From Atribacterota bacterium (lineage in GTDB: Bacteria; Atribacterota; Atribacteria; Atribacterales; Caldatribacteriaceae), in contig JBDIWM010000021.1 of assembly GCA_039638595.1 (NCBI GenBank), positions 1-36,799 on the forward strand: a DNA stretch of 36,799 bases, read 5' to 3'. The notes under the pieces are model-generated. The model had not been told where the DNA came from. It saw only the letters and a list, made by a program, of their open reading frames with translations, and did no database searches. Shown piece by piece: positions 23,612 through 32,315 of this stretch; the stretch's first letter is position 1; every line of letters begins with the position of its first letter. A program made the position numbers and the translations under genes.

Positions 23612-24859
23612 TTATACCCAGCCACGAAGCTTCATGGCTTCAACCACACGTTGAACCGCCGTGACATAGGCAGCCTGGCGCATGTGGATAGAGTAATTTT
23701 TTGAGGTGTTCAAGACGGTGTGGTAGGAGGTGGTCATTTTTTTATCAAGACGTTCCAGGACTTCTTCTTCCTCCCAGTAGTACATGTAAAAGTTCTGGAC
23801 CATTTCGAAATAGGATACTGTAACTCCTCCGGCGTTACAGAGGAAATCGGGGATAACGTGGACACCCTTTTTGTAGAGGATTTGATCGGCTTCAGGAGTG
23901 GTGGGACCATTCGCCAGTTCGGCTACAAGTTTGGCTTTAATGCGGGGAGCATTTTTCTCAGTAATCACATTCTCTAAAGCAGCGGGAACAAGGATATCAA
24001 CTTCGAGTTCCAAAAGGTCTTCGTTCGAAATCCTCTGTCCACCGGGAAGGTTCACTACCGAGCAGGTGTCATTTTTACACCGTAAGGCTTCGTTAGGATC
24101 AATTCCCTGAGGATTGAAAGTCCCTCCCTGGCTATCGCTGACGGCGACGATTTTCGATCCAAAAATGGTGTTGAGGAGCAAAGACGCGTAGTACCCAGCA
24201 TTACCGTATCCCTGTACGGCAACGGTGGCCTGGGAAAGGTTGATTCCCAGAACTTTTGCAGCCTCTCGAATGGCGACCATTCCTCCCCAGGCGGTGGCTT
24301 TATCTCGGCCCTTTGAACCCCCTACGGGGAGCGGTTTTCCGGTAATCACTCCGAATTGATTTTTCCCGGCGATTTTTGAATATTCGTCCATCATCCAGGC
24401 CATAATCTGAGGATTGGTGTATACATCCGGAGCAGGAACGTCCTTATCGGGTCCAATTAAATGGTAAATGGCCTGGATGTATGCCCGGCTCAGCCGTTCC
24501 AGCTCTCTCTGGGACATTTCTTTTGGGTTACAGATAACCCCTCCCTTGGCGCCTCCAAGCGGTAAGTCCATTACGGCGCATTTCCAGGTCATCCAGGCAG
24601 CGAGGGCTCGCACGGTATCAATGGTTTCTTCAGGGTGAAAGCGGATACCACCCTTGGTGGGGCCTTTGGCATCGTTGTACTGAACTCTGAATCCCTGAAA
24701 AACTCGGATAGAACCATCATCCATTCGTACCGGGAGCGAAACGTGAATTTCACGGGCTGGAACACGCAGAACCTGGTGAATCCCAGGGTCCAGGTTCATG
24801 ATCCGAGCGCATTCATCAAGCTGCTGCTGAGCCATGGCAAACGGATTTGAGTGAACCAT
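23612..24859 (-). CDS. gdhA: Glutamate dehydrogenase (Glu/Leu/Phe/Val dehydrogenase family)
   Basis: 415 residues, matching the short hexameric enzymes of thermophiles and Bacillus. It catalyses oxidative deamination of glutamate to 2-oxoglutarate and ammonia with NAD(P). Catalytic parts: [12 protein letters not shown] (K69), [17 protein letters not shown] (K93, K105), [19 protein letters not shown], and the Rossmann motif QGYGNAG (216-222). ATG 24859 is preceded by GAGGAGG with 8-nt spacing. The gene has its own promoter and a 95-nt leader ending in a terminator, so expression is probably controlled by attenuation. NAD versus NADP preference was not judged. Confidence 0.95.
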   Translation of the reverse strand: MVHSNPFAMAQQQLDECARIMNLDPGIHQVLRVPAREIHVSLPVRMDDGSIRVFQGFRVQYNDAKGPTKGGIRFHPEETIDTVRALAAWMTWKCAVMDLPLGGAKGGVICNPKEMSQRELERLSRAYIQAIYHLIGPDKDVPAPDVYTNPQIMAWMMDEYSKIAGKNQFGVITGKPLPVGGSKGRDKATAWGGMVAIREAAKVLGINLSQATVAVQGYGNAGYYASLLLNTIFGSKIVAVSDSQGGTFNPQGIDPNEALRCKNDTCSVVNLPGGQRISNEDLLELEVDILVPAALENVITEKNAPRIKAKLVAELANGPTTPEADQILYKKGVHVIPDFLCNAGGVTVSYFEMVQNFYMYYWEEEEVLERLDKKMTTSYHTVLNTSKNYSIHMRQAAYVTAVQRVVEAMKLRGWV

Positions 24860-24913
24860 CTTTGGTGCCTCCTCTTCATAGAGTTTTTGTCATACGTCGA
24901 CCAAAATGACCAA

Positions 24914-24952
24914 AAATAAAAAAAGACGTTCCCACTTTCCCTTGAGAACGCC
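24914..24952 (-). terminator. Intrinsic terminator inside the gdhA leader
   Basis: On the minus strand GGCGTTCTC (24952-24944) pairs with GGGAACGTC (24933-24925), nine pairs with two G-U, followed by seven T and then ATTT. It stands about 55 nt before the gdhA start codon, so it can only serve to stop gdhA transcription early. Confidence 0.72.
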
Positions 24953-25008
24953 TTTGTTCCCTTAAGTTACCCTCGCTGGTAACTTCATGATTATTGCTTT
25001 GCAATTAT
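24914..25008 (-). promoter_or_regulatory. gdhA leader with alternative hairpins (attenuator or riboswitch candidate)
   Basis: Transcript expected from about 25008 toward lower coordinates. In order it holds ATTGC-AAA-GCAAT, an 8-bp hairpin AAGTTACC/GGTAACTT (24964-24971 with 24978-24985), then GGGAAC-AAAGGC-GTTCTC. The GTTCTC of this last pairing is also the 5' arm of the terminator, so terminator and upstream pairing exclude each other. No coding leader peptide was seen, and the sequence does not match a riboswitch class I know. Confidence 0.55.
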
Positions 25009-25014
25009 GTAAGA

Positions 25015-25043
25015 AATATAAGAAATATTTTTGAAAATTTCAA
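25015..25043 (-). promoter_or_regulatory. gdhA promoter
   Basis: On the minus strand TTGAAA (25043-25038), exactly 17 bp, TATATT (25020-25015). Transcription start expected near 25008. Confidence 0.65.
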
Positions 25044-25184
25044 GATGGGAAAGAATAAAAATTTCTATTTTCTAAAATTGTGCATTGAGAGGCTATGCAA
25101 GGTAGGGGTTCTTGATTACGGAGGCTTTCGATCTGGAGAGTGAGAAATGAGGAAAAGGTGAGAAGTTTATGACGATTCCTTTTA

Positions 25185-25214
25185 TTGACAGGTTTTACAG
25201 AGTTATGTTAGAGT
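25185..25214 (+). promoter_or_regulatory. Promoter of the FGGY kinase gene
   Basis: TTGACA (25185-25190), 18 bp, TAGAGT (25209-25214) with an extended TGT just before it (25206-25208). It lies about 65 bp before the chosen GTG start. The same extended -10 style (TGT-TAGTTT) recurs before the isomerase gene. Confidence 0.55.
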
Positions 25215-25280
25215 TAATTTGAGATTTGTATCTTGAACTTTTGCTCAAATTTTGAGGCTTGTGAGCTGGAGGGTCAGGTG

Positions 25281-26873
25281 GTGGAGGGATACCTTTTAGG
25301 TATTGACGTTGGGACCAGCGCCGTCAAGGTTGTTCTTTTTGATCTCCAGGGAAAAGTTGTGGCAGCCACAAACAAGACAGTTCCTATTTACAGCGAGAAG
25401 CCGGATTATGCCGAGCAGAACATGAATGAAATCTGGGATATCACCACGCATTCTATCGCCATGTGTCTCGCCGAATCTCGCATTGATCCCACTCGCATTG
25501 TTTCTATCGGTGTGACCGGACAGGGGACCGGTTGCTGGCTGCTTGATGAATCGTTGCAACCGTTGGGTAATGCCGTCATCTGGATCGATGGCCGAGCAAA
25601 ATCGATGCTCGATGAATGGAAAAAGGATGGGAGGCATCTTTTGGCTTTTGAGAGGTCCAGTAACAGCATTTTTACTGGTTCTCCGGTGGCAGTTTTAGGG
25701 TGGCTTAAAGAGGAGAAACCGGAGATACTGAGGCGGGCAAAGCATTTCCTCTTCGCGAAAGATTGGATTCGATATAAACTCACCGGGGTTCTGGCAACTG
25801 ATGCGTCTGATTTCTGTATGTTCCCTCTTTCGTTAGACGGAGAAGTGCATTCTATCTTGGAGATTTTCGGTCTTGAGGAGCTTGAAGAAATCTTTCCTCC
25901 AATGCGAGAAGCATGGGAAGTGGTGGGAACGGTAACCCGGGAAGCTGCTTCGTGCACTGGTCTTCGGGTGGGAACCCCCGTGGTTACCGGAGTCGTCGAT
26001 GTTGCTGCTTGTGCTTTGGCTTTGGGAGTTCTTTGCTCTGGACAGGCCTACTCGATTTTGGGGACGACTTGTTTTAACGCCTTTTTGACTGAGCGATCTT
26101 CTGCGCTTTTTGAACCGCCAGGAGTGGGTATTTCGGTTTTTTACCCTCTGAAGGAAACTTTTTTACGAGCTATGGCTACAATGTCGGGGACATTGAGTCT
26201 TGATTGGTTTCTCACTCATGTTCTGCGAAAGGAAAAAGAATTTTGTGAGCACAAAGAGGCACTTTTTGTTCGTTTAGAGGAAGAAGTCCGGCAAATTCCT
26301 CCTGGGGCAGAAGGCCTGGTTTTCCTTCCGTATATCAGCCCTGGTGGGGAACGGGCACCTTTTGTGGACCCGAGAGCACGAGGGGTATTTTTTGGTTTGA
26401 GTTATGCCCATCGCGATATCCATCTTGCTCGAGCGGTATATGAAGGGATTTCGTTTTCGGTTCTGGATTGTTTCCAGTCCCTTGCCGCCCCTTTCCAGGA
26501 AATGAGGCTTTCAGGCGGAGGAGCAAAAAGTAATTTCTGGTGCCAAATGGTTGCCGATATGACTGGGGTAAAAGTGGTTGTCCCCCGAGTAAGGGAGCTG
26601 GGAGCCCTGGGAGTAGCGCTTTTGGCTGGGGTAGGAGTGGATGTTTTTGCTGATCTTCACCAAGCGGTGGCTGAGACGTTTCAGGTGGATCGAATTTTTT
26701 ATCCTGATTCTTCCTTGCATCAATTCTATCGGGAAAAATTTCTGGTCTATCGAAAACTGCGTGAAGCGCTTGGTGTGATATGGGAAATAAATGACAAAAT
26801 TCAAGAGAAAATACCTTTTCTTTTAGAGGCGGTAAAGAATCATGAAGGCTCTGGTTCAGAAAACCAAAGATAA
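25281..26873 (+). CDS. FGGY-family carbohydrate kinase
   Basis: 530 residues, of the xylulokinase/glycerol kinase fold. It opens with the ATP loop GYLLGIDVGTSAVKVVLFD. It continues with VTGQGTGCWLLD and VIWIDGRA (substrate-side segment), then VTGVVDVAACALALG with the likely catalytic aspartate, and the second FGGY signature MRLSGGGAKSNFWCQMVADMTG. The frame is open to a TTG at 25233, but GGAGGG (25268-25273) lies 7 nt before GTG 25281, and the conserved fold starts there. The gene overlaps the next one by 32 bp. Substrate could be a ketopentose, tetritol or polyol; the neighbouring dehydrogenase and isomerase suggest a polyol pathway. Exact substrate not determined. Confidence 0.9.
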   Translation: MEGYLLGIDVGTSAVKVVLFDLQGKVVAATNKTVPIYSEKPDYAEQNMNEIWDITTHSIAMCLAESRIDPTRIVSIGVTGQGTGCWLLDESLQPLGNAVIWIDGRAKSMLDEWKKDGRHLLAFERSSNSIFTGSPVAVLGWLKEEKPEILRRAKHFLFAKDWIRYKLTGVLATDASDFCMFPLSLDGEVHSILEIFGLEELEEIFPPMREAWEVVGTVTREAASCTGLRVGTPVVTGVVDVAACALALGVLCSGQAYSILGTTCFNAFLTERSSALFEPPGVGISVFYPLKETFLRAMATMSGTLSLDWFLTHVLRKEKEFCEHKEALFVRLEEEVRQIPPGAEGLVFLPYISPGGERAPFVDPRARGVFFGLSYAHRDIHLARAVYEGISFSVLDCFQSLAAPFQEMRLSGGGAKSNFWCQMVADMTGVKVVVPRVRELGALGVALLAGVGVDVFADLHQAVAETFQVDRIFYPDSSLHQFYREKFLVYRKLREALGVIWEINDKIQEKIPFLLEAVKNHEGSGSENQR

Positions 26874-27861
26874 ACAAAGTATTGTCTTGGAGGATATTCA
26901 AGAACCGTTTCCGGGGTATGGAGAGGTGAAGGTAAAAGTTATCGCTGCTGGGATTTGCGGTACCGATGTTCATGGGATTTCTTCGCTTAAACCTCCGGTG
27001 GTTCTGGGTCACGAGTTTGCTGGCGTGGTGGTGGCAATTGGAGAAGGGGTAGAGAAAGTTAAAGTAGGGGATCGGGTGACCTCAGAGACAACCGTTTTCC
27101 ATTGTGGTCAATGTATCTATTGCCGTGAGGGACACTTCAACCTTTGCCCACACCGTAAAGGTATCGGGTCAGGCGTTAACGGAGCGTTTGCCGATTATAT
27201 TGTGGTTCCCGAAGCCACAGTACATGTACTTCCTTCTTTTCTTTCGTTCGAAGAGGGAGCAGTACTTGAACCTTTGGCCTGTGCGGTGCATGCAGTTGTA
27301 GAGCAGGCAAAAGTGGCAGGAGGGGAAAAAGTGCTCGTTCTTGGTCCTGGCCCCCTGGGAATTTTGGTAGCCTGGGTGGCCCGCTCGCAAGGTGCACAAG
27401 TGATTTTAGCTGGTAAAGCCGATGACGGAGAGAGGCTAAAGAAGGCCCAGGCCTATCCCCTTGATTTTATGCTTGATGTGGACTCCATGAACCTTCAGGA
27501 ATTCGTAGGGAGCAAAATCAGTCTCTATGGAGTGGATGTGGTTTTTGAATGCTCGGGAGCCCTTCCGGCAGTGTATTCTGGCCTAGAACTCCTTCGGAAA
27601 AGGGGCCGTTTTTTTCAGTTGGGGATTCTCCATAAGGATGTTTTGCTTGATTTTGATGAGTATCTTTTTTCTCGAGAGCTGGTTCTTTCTGGTTCGAGAA
27701 CTCAGAAAAAATCAAGTTGGGAGAAGGCCATAGCGATGCTCATTGAACACCGATTTCCCCTCCAGGATTTAATTACCCATGTATTGCCTTTGGAAGACTG
27801 GCAAAAAGGATTCATGTTAACCAGGATAAAAGAGGCCATTAAAGTCATTTTGAAACCCTGA
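26842..27861 (+). CDS. Zinc-dependent medium-chain alcohol/polyol dehydrogenase
   Basis: 339 residues, of the sorbitol/threonine dehydrogenase group. Catalytic zinc residues are C39, H57 and E58 (GICGTD, GHEFAG). The structural zinc site is complete: C88-x2-C91-x2-C94-x7-C102. The NAD-binding segment is VLVLGPGPLGILVAWVARSQGA. The third position of the nucleotide motif and the acidic residue normally binding the ribose are replaced in ILAGKADDGERLKKA, so cofactor preference is open. Such enzymes oxidise sugar alcohols or reduce ketoses. It starts inside the kinase gene (32-bp overlap), with GAGGCGG upstream, so the two are co-translated. The module looks catabolic. Confidence 0.92.
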   Translation: MKALVQKTKDKQSIVLEDIQEPFPGYGEVKVKVIAAGICGTDVHGISSLKPPVVLGHEFAGVVVAIGEGVEKVKVGDRVTSETTVFHCGQCIYCREGHFNLCPHRKGIGSGVNGAFADYIVVPEATVHVLPSFLSFEEGAVLEPLACAVHAVVEQAKVAGGEKVLVLGPGPLGILVAWVARSQGAQVILAGKADDGERLKKAQAYPLDFMLDVDSMNLQEFVGSKISLYGVDVVFECSGALPAVYSGLELLRKRGRFFQLGILHKDVLLDFDEYLFSRELVLSGSRTQKKSSWEKAIAMLIEHRFPLQDLITHVLPLEDWQKGFMLTRIKEAIKVILKP

Positions 27862-27895
27862 ATGGGGGAATTGGTCAACATTATTTTAGTGGTGC

Positions 27896-27924
27896 TTGAC
27901 TTTTTGGGCTTTTTTTGTTAGTTT
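27896..27924 (+). promoter_or_regulatory. Promoter of the isomerase and first CUT1 importer
   Basis: TTGACT (27896-27901), 17 bp, TAGTTT (27919-27924) with a TGT extension. The operator-like palindrome begins at the next base, so it would cover the transcription start. Confidence 0.6.
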
Positions 27925-27943
27925 GTTAAATAACAATTGTTAT
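27925..27943 (+). promoter_or_regulatory. Operator-like site, copy 1
   Basis: GTTAAATAACAATTGTTAT. Its last 14 bases (27930-27943) form a perfect palindrome ATAACAATTGTTAT. The entire 19-bp sequence recurs on the opposite strand at 34665-34683. Its place directly after the -10 suggests repression by blocking RNA polymerase. Confidence 0.72.
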
Positions 27944-27973
27944 GTAAATGGAGTACATAAAGGGGTGATCCAT

Positions 27974-28948
27974 TTGGCATTGTTGCAGCTTGCTGTAGGA
28001 ACCTGGTGTATGGGAGGGGTGGCGGACCGTTTTCTCCCTCAAGGATATGAAAACCCGGTTGGTTTGAAGGAGCGCGTTGCACGTATCAAGAAGGTAAAGG
28101 ATATCACCGCGGTTGAGTTTTTCGATGATGAACTGGAGTCAATGGCCCCCCAGGACTTGAAAACGTTGCTCGATGACCAGGGCTTGAAAGTGAGTGGAAT
28201 TAATTTTAACACCCATGGTCGACCAAATTGGCAAAGAGGAGCATTGACCTGTCCTGACACCAAGCGTCGACGCGAGGCGATTGACGGGGCAAAAAGAACG
28301 ATCGATATTTTGGGAATTTTCGACTGTTCCACGCTGGGTTTATGGTTGGGTACCGATGGTTTTGATTATCCATTTCAGGTTGATTATGCGAGAGCCTGGG
28401 ATTCACTGCTTGAAGCCGTTGCGGAAATCGCCGATTACAACCCTTCGGTACGCATTTCCCTTGAGTACAAGCTGAAAGAACCACGTCAGTACATTTTTCT
28501 TGGGAATGCGTTCCAAACCCTCTATCTCATCAAAACCTTAGGAAGGAAAAACGTTGGTGTCACAGTCGATTTTGGCCATGCTCTGATGGCGAAAGAAAAC
28601 CCGGGAGAAGTGGTTTCGATTTTAGCGAAAGAAGGTGTTCTCTATAATATCCATTTTAACGACGCGTACCGGGAATGGGACGATGACCTGATTGCTGGAA
28701 GTACCAACCTTTATGAGACCCTGGAATTTCTCCATTACATTAAAAAATCTGGTTACCAGGGGTATGTTGGTTTTGACATATTCCCCTACCGCATGGACCC
28801 GGTGAAGGCGCTGGAACTTTGTGTGATGAACACCCGGGCTCTTGAGAACCTGCTGAATAGAATTGATTTACAATCCTTAGAAGAAGCGCAGAAAGGAGGA
28901 GATGCTGGTCTTGCACACCAGGTAGTGCGGAAAGTGTTTTTTGATTAA
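27974..28948 (+). CDS. Sugar phosphate isomerase/epimerase-like TIM-barrel protein
   Basis: 324 residues of the xylose-isomerase-like (AP endonuclease 2) superfamily. Probable metal ligands lie in ISLEYKLKEP (Glu), VTVDFGHALM (Asp, His), NIHFNDAYREWDDD (His, Asp) and GFDIFPYRMDP (Asp). Enzymes of this kind isomerise or epimerise free or phosphorylated sugars with a divalent metal. The frame opens at 27896, but that overlaps the promoter; TTG 27974 with AAAGGGGTGA just upstream (27959-27968) is the probable start. It leads the operon of the first CUT1 importer, 60 bp before the binding protein, so its substrate is likely derived from the imported sugar. Confidence 0.85.
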   Translation: MALLQLAVGTWCMGGVADRFLPQGYENPVGLKERVARIKKVKDITAVEFFDDELESMAPQDLKTLLDDQGLKVSGINFNTHGRPNWQRGALTCPDTKRRREAIDGAKRTIDILGIFDCSTLGLWLGTDGFDYPFQVDYARAWDSLLEAVAEIADYNPSVRISLEYKLKEPRQYIFLGNAFQTLYLIKTLGRKNVGVTVDFGHALMAKENPGEVVSILAKEGVLYNIHFNDAYREWDDDLIAGSTNLYETLEFLHYIKKSGYQGYVGFDIFPYRMDPVKALELCVMNTRALENLLNRIDLQSLEEAQKGGDAGLAHQVVRKVFFD

Positions 28949-29008
28949 TTTTTTGGTGGGGAGGGAACCCGTTGTTTTTCTCTGGCGAGTAAGAAAGGAG
29001 GGTGTGTC

Positions 29009-30535
29009 ATGAGAAGGAGTCTGTTATTGATGGTCGTGGTTCTTTTCCTTGTGGGTGTTGTTTTTGGGGTGGAGGCAAAGGTCAAACTTTTCCTCCCCCC
29101 CGGTGAGAAAAATCCGGATGTTGATTTTAGTGGTATCGAGTTGACGGCTATTCATGATTCTGGAGCGGGAAGGATTTTAGAGTGGTACGCACCACTTCTT
29201 GAAAAAGAGTGTGGAGTGAAGATTAAAAGAACCGAGATGGTGGATCTTCCTAAGTTGCGAGAAAAAGCCATGGGGGATCTTCTGGCTGGAAAACCAAGCT
29301 ATCAAATCATCGAAATTAACCCTCGATTCATTGCCGACTTTGCCCTGACAGGTCTCATAGAACCCCTGGACTCCTATTTTGAAATGTACGACGAAGCCGA
29401 TGTCAAAAAATACCTCGACGATGTTCTTCCCACCTATCGGGAATTCTACATGAAGTGGGGTGGAAACTACTGGGCGATACCTTTTGATGGCGATATCCAT
29501 CTTTTCAACTATCGCAAGTCGTACTTTGAAAATCCCGAGTATCAAAAAATGTACAAAGAGCAGTTTGGCAAGGAACTGGCTCCCCCTGAGACCTGGGATG
29601 ATTTTGTGAATCTGGGAAAATTCTTCAAGCAGGTTCTCCCTGCTGACATGTATCCTACCATGTGGTGGTTGCTGCCTCCGGATGGGTCTGCGTTCTATTT
29701 TGACCTGGCAGCTGCCTATGGGGTGATGTATTTCAGTGATGACATGGAGCACGCACTTTGGCCTCGGGATAAAGCCATTGAGGCGATGAAAAAAATGGTC
29801 GAAACCGCTCCCTATTGTCCTCCGGGAGTTGCCAATTTTGGGTTTACCGAAACAGTCGATTACTGGTTAGCAGGGAAGGTTGTTTTCCAGATCTGGTTCA
29901 TTGACATTAACGAATGGGGTCAAATGGGGCAACCTGAAGTTAAGGGTGACGTGGTGAATGCTCCCATGCCCGGGTACAGAGACCCCCAAACTGGTGAGGT
30001 GATTCGTCGGGCCATGGCTCCTTATAACCGGTTCTGGATTATTCCCAAAAATCTTCCTGATAAAGTCAAACAGGCTGCATTTTACGTGATGCTTCGAGTT
30101 TCAAGTCCGGTGTACAGCATGTACTCGGTTGCCGATACCTACTGTGGCATGGATCCGTATCTCTACTCTCATTTCACCGATGAAGCAGCAATGCAGTATA
30201 CCAAGCCAAATCCGCTCCGGGATGTGGCTCCTGATTGGCCGGAAAATATTGCTACTTTTTCCTCTTTTGAAGAAGCTCGCAAACACCTTGACGGAGGCCT
30301 TGCGAATCTGAAGGTGGCTTTCCCGGAAATCAACTGGCCTGGTGCCACTGAGTACACCGAGTCTCTGGCGCGATGGGTCCAGAGGGCTATGAGCGGAGAG
30401 GTCACACCTGAGGTGGCTATAGAAGAAGCAGCCAAGGAATGGGAAGCTATCCGGGATAAGCTGGGCAAGGAAAAACAAAAAGAATATTACCGGGAGTTTT
30501 TAGAGGCTGGTCGTAAAGTAGGGTTCTGGAAGTAG
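29009..30535 (+). CDS. CUT1 ABC transporter substrate-binding protein 1
   Basis: 508 residues, exported. A signal peptide of about 20-22 residues (MRRSLLLMVVVLFLVGVVFG) has no lipobox cysteine, so the mature protein should be free rather than a lipoprotein unless processed otherwise. The body is a family-1 extracellular solute-binding fold: long, with many aromatic residues (PTMWWLLPPDGSAFYFDLAAAYGVMYF) suited to carbohydrate or polyol stacking. AAGGAGG precedes the ATG by a good spacing. Followed by two permeases and two ATPases in one operon. The arrangement matches the glycerol importer glpV-P-Q-S-T of rhizobia, but glycerol as substrate is only a hypothesis. Confidence 0.9.
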   Translation: MRRSLLLMVVVLFLVGVVFGVEAKVKLFLPPGEKNPDVDFSGIELTAIHDSGAGRILEWYAPLLEKECGVKIKRTEMVDLPKLREKAMGDLLAGKPSYQIIEINPRFIADFALTGLIEPLDSYFEMYDEADVKKYLDDVLPTYREFYMKWGGNYWAIPFDGDIHLFNYRKSYFENPEYQKMYKEQFGKELAPPETWDDFVNLGKFFKQVLPADMYPTMWWLLPPDGSAFYFDLAAAYGVMYFSDDMEHALWPRDKAIEAMKKMVETAPYCPPGVANFGFTETVDYWLAGKVVFQIWFIDINEWGQMGQPEVKGDVVNAPMPGYRDPQTGEVIRRAMAPYNRFWIIPKNLPDKVKQAAFYVMLRVSSPVYSMYSVADTYCGMDPYLYSHFTDEAAMQYTKPNPLRDVAPDWPENIATFSSFEEARKHLDGGLANLKVAFPEINWPGATEYTESLARWVQRAMSGEVTPEVAIEEAAKEWEAIRDKLGKEKQKEYYREFLEAGRKVGFWK

Positions 30536-30594
30536 AGGTTGGGGTTCCCTCCCCCGAGATGGTAAGGTGAAAAAAGGAGAAAGGGGTTTCAAAA

Positions 30595-31473
30595 ATGCTT
30601 CGAGGGAAATCGAGGAAGATTAAAACTCCCTATTATCTCATTATGCCGCCTCAGGTTTTGATCTGGGTGGTGGTGATTTTCCCCCTTCTCTGGGCGATTT
30701 ATATTTCCTTCCATGATTGGAATCCGACCATTTCTCCACAAAGAACTTTTGTTGGCATTGGGAATTACCTCAATGTTCTTCGTGATACTCGTTTTCTTTC
30801 CGCTCTGGGAAGGATGCTGTACTATTCGGGATTAGGAGTGACGATTCAACTTTTCTTGGGAACGGCTGTGGCTCTGGCGATTGTGGAATACATTCGTTCA
30901 CCCCGCTGGCGAACTACGGTGCTCGTTCTTTTTCTTCTTCCCATGATGATGGCTGAAGCTGTTGCCGCACAGATGTGGACCCTCCTCATCACTGATACTG
31001 GTACAATTAATAACATCCTGGTATGGCTGGGTTTCTCCCCTGTGGGGTGGCGGACAAAGGAACTGGCTTTGACCACCATCATGATCGTCGATATTTGGCA
31101 GTGGACAGCTTTGCCACTTCTTATTGCCTATGCAGCGCGGATTTCCATTCCCGATGGTCTCTATGAATCGGCACGTCTTGATGGTGCGTCAAAGTGGTTG
31201 ATTTTGCGCAAAATTACACTTCCCTATATGCGTGTCCCTCTGGCGATTGCTTTTCTTTTACGTTTCATGGATTCGTATAAGTTTCTGGATAAGGTATTCA
31301 TTATGACCTATGGTGGTCCGGGAACGGCTACCGAATTACCTACCTTTTATCTCTACCAGACCGCTTTTTCCTATTTTAAGGTTGGCTATGGTGCGGCGAT
31401 GTCCTGGATTTTTGGCATTATTGCGGTAGTTGCTATGTTCTTTTTCTGGAGATTAGCGAAGCGAATGTCTTAA
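30595..31473 (+). CDS. CUT1 ABC transporter permease 1 (MalF/UgpA type)
   Basis: 292 residues, with six membrane helices and the coupling motif ESARLDGASKWLILRKITLPYMRVPLAI, which is the EAA loop that docks with the ATPase. The C-terminal segment YGGPGTATELPTFYLYQTAFSYFKVGYGAAMSW is typical of MalF/UgpA partners. ATG 30595 has GGAGAAAGGGG upstream. Pairs with the permease 13 bp downstream. Confidence 0.93.
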   Translation: MLRGKSRKIKTPYYLIMPPQVLIWVVVIFPLLWAIYISFHDWNPTISPQRTFVGIGNYLNVLRDTRFLSALGRMLYYSGLGVTIQLFLGTAVALAIVEYIRSPRWRTTVLVLFLLPMMMAEAVAAQMWTLLITDTGTINNILVWLGFSPVGWRTKELALTTIMIVDIWQWTALPLLIAYAARISIPDGLYESARLDGASKWLILRKITLPYMRVPLAIAFLLRFMDSYKFLDKVFIMTYGGPGTATELPTFYLYQTAFSYFKVGYGAAMSWIFGIIAVVAMFFFWRLAKRMS

Positions 31474-31486
31474 GGAGTGGGGTTGT

Positions 31487-32302
31487 ATGCGCAAAATGGA
31501 CTGGAAGCGTTTTTTGGGCATATTTGGTCTTGCTGTCTATGGAATATTCGTGCTTTTCCCCATTTACTGGACCATCAACACCTCTTTTAAGGAGGTAGGC
31601 GATGTTTACAAGGTACCCCCCTCTTTTGTTCCCACCAAATTCACTCTGGAAGCGTATAGATTTATTTTTCAGGGAACGGGTCGCCTGGCATTATCCAATA
31701 GCTTAGTGGTGGCTATCGGTGCTACACTCATTGCCGTTTTCCTTGGTACCATGGCCAGCTATGCCTATTCTCGTTATCCATTTACCGGTTTGACCAACGA
31801 AGGGGCACAATTTAATCTCCTCACGGTACGCATGTTTCCGCCGATTGCTTTTCTTTTGCCCATTTTCTGGTTGTGGAAAACGCTTGGACTTCTTGATACC
31901 CACTTTGCTCTCATTGTCACCTACTCTGCGTTTAATCTGCCGTTGGCGGTTTGGCTTTTGAAAGGATTTATGGATTCCTTGCCTCGTAGTATTGAAGAAG
32001 CAAGTTACGTCGATGGGTACAGTTTCTGGCAAACCACTCGAAGGGTTGTTCTACCTCTTATCGGTTCTGGACTTGCAGCCACAGTGGCTCTGTGCTGGAT
32101 TTTTATCTGGAACGAGTTCATCATTGCTTATCTTTTGGGGGGTACCGATGTCATTCTCTACACGGCGTACTTACCAGCTCTGCGGCGGGGAATGCGGATT
32201 ATGTGGAACCAGATTGCGGCTTTGTCGGTTCTTGCGATTATTCCTTCGGTGATTATTCTGGTGCTTTTCAGAAAATATCTGATTAAAATCTACCTTCGAT
32301 AA
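31487..32302 (+). CDS. CUT1 ABC transporter permease 2 (MalG/UgpE type)
   Basis: 271 residues, six helices. The N-terminus has FPIYWTINTSFKEVGDVY, typical of MalG-type subunits. The EAA loop reads EEASYVDGYSFWQTTRRVVLPLIGSGLAA. AAGGAGTGG lies just before ATG 31487. Forms the membrane core with the preceding permease. Confidence 0.93.
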   Translation: MRKMDWKRFLGIFGLAVYGIFVLFPIYWTINTSFKEVGDVYKVPPSFVPTKFTLEAYRFIFQGTGRLALSNSLVVAIGATLIAVFLGTMASYAYSRYPFTGLTNEGAQFNLLTVRMFPPIAFLLPIFWLWKTLGLLDTHFALIVTYSAFNLPLAVWLLKGFMDSLPRSIEEASYVDGYSFWQTTRRVVLPLIGSGLAATVALCWIFIWNEFIIAYLLGGTDVILYTAYLPALRRGMRIMWNQIAALSVLAIIPSVIILVLFRKYLIKIYLR

Positions 32303-32315
32303 CCGGGTGACAAAA

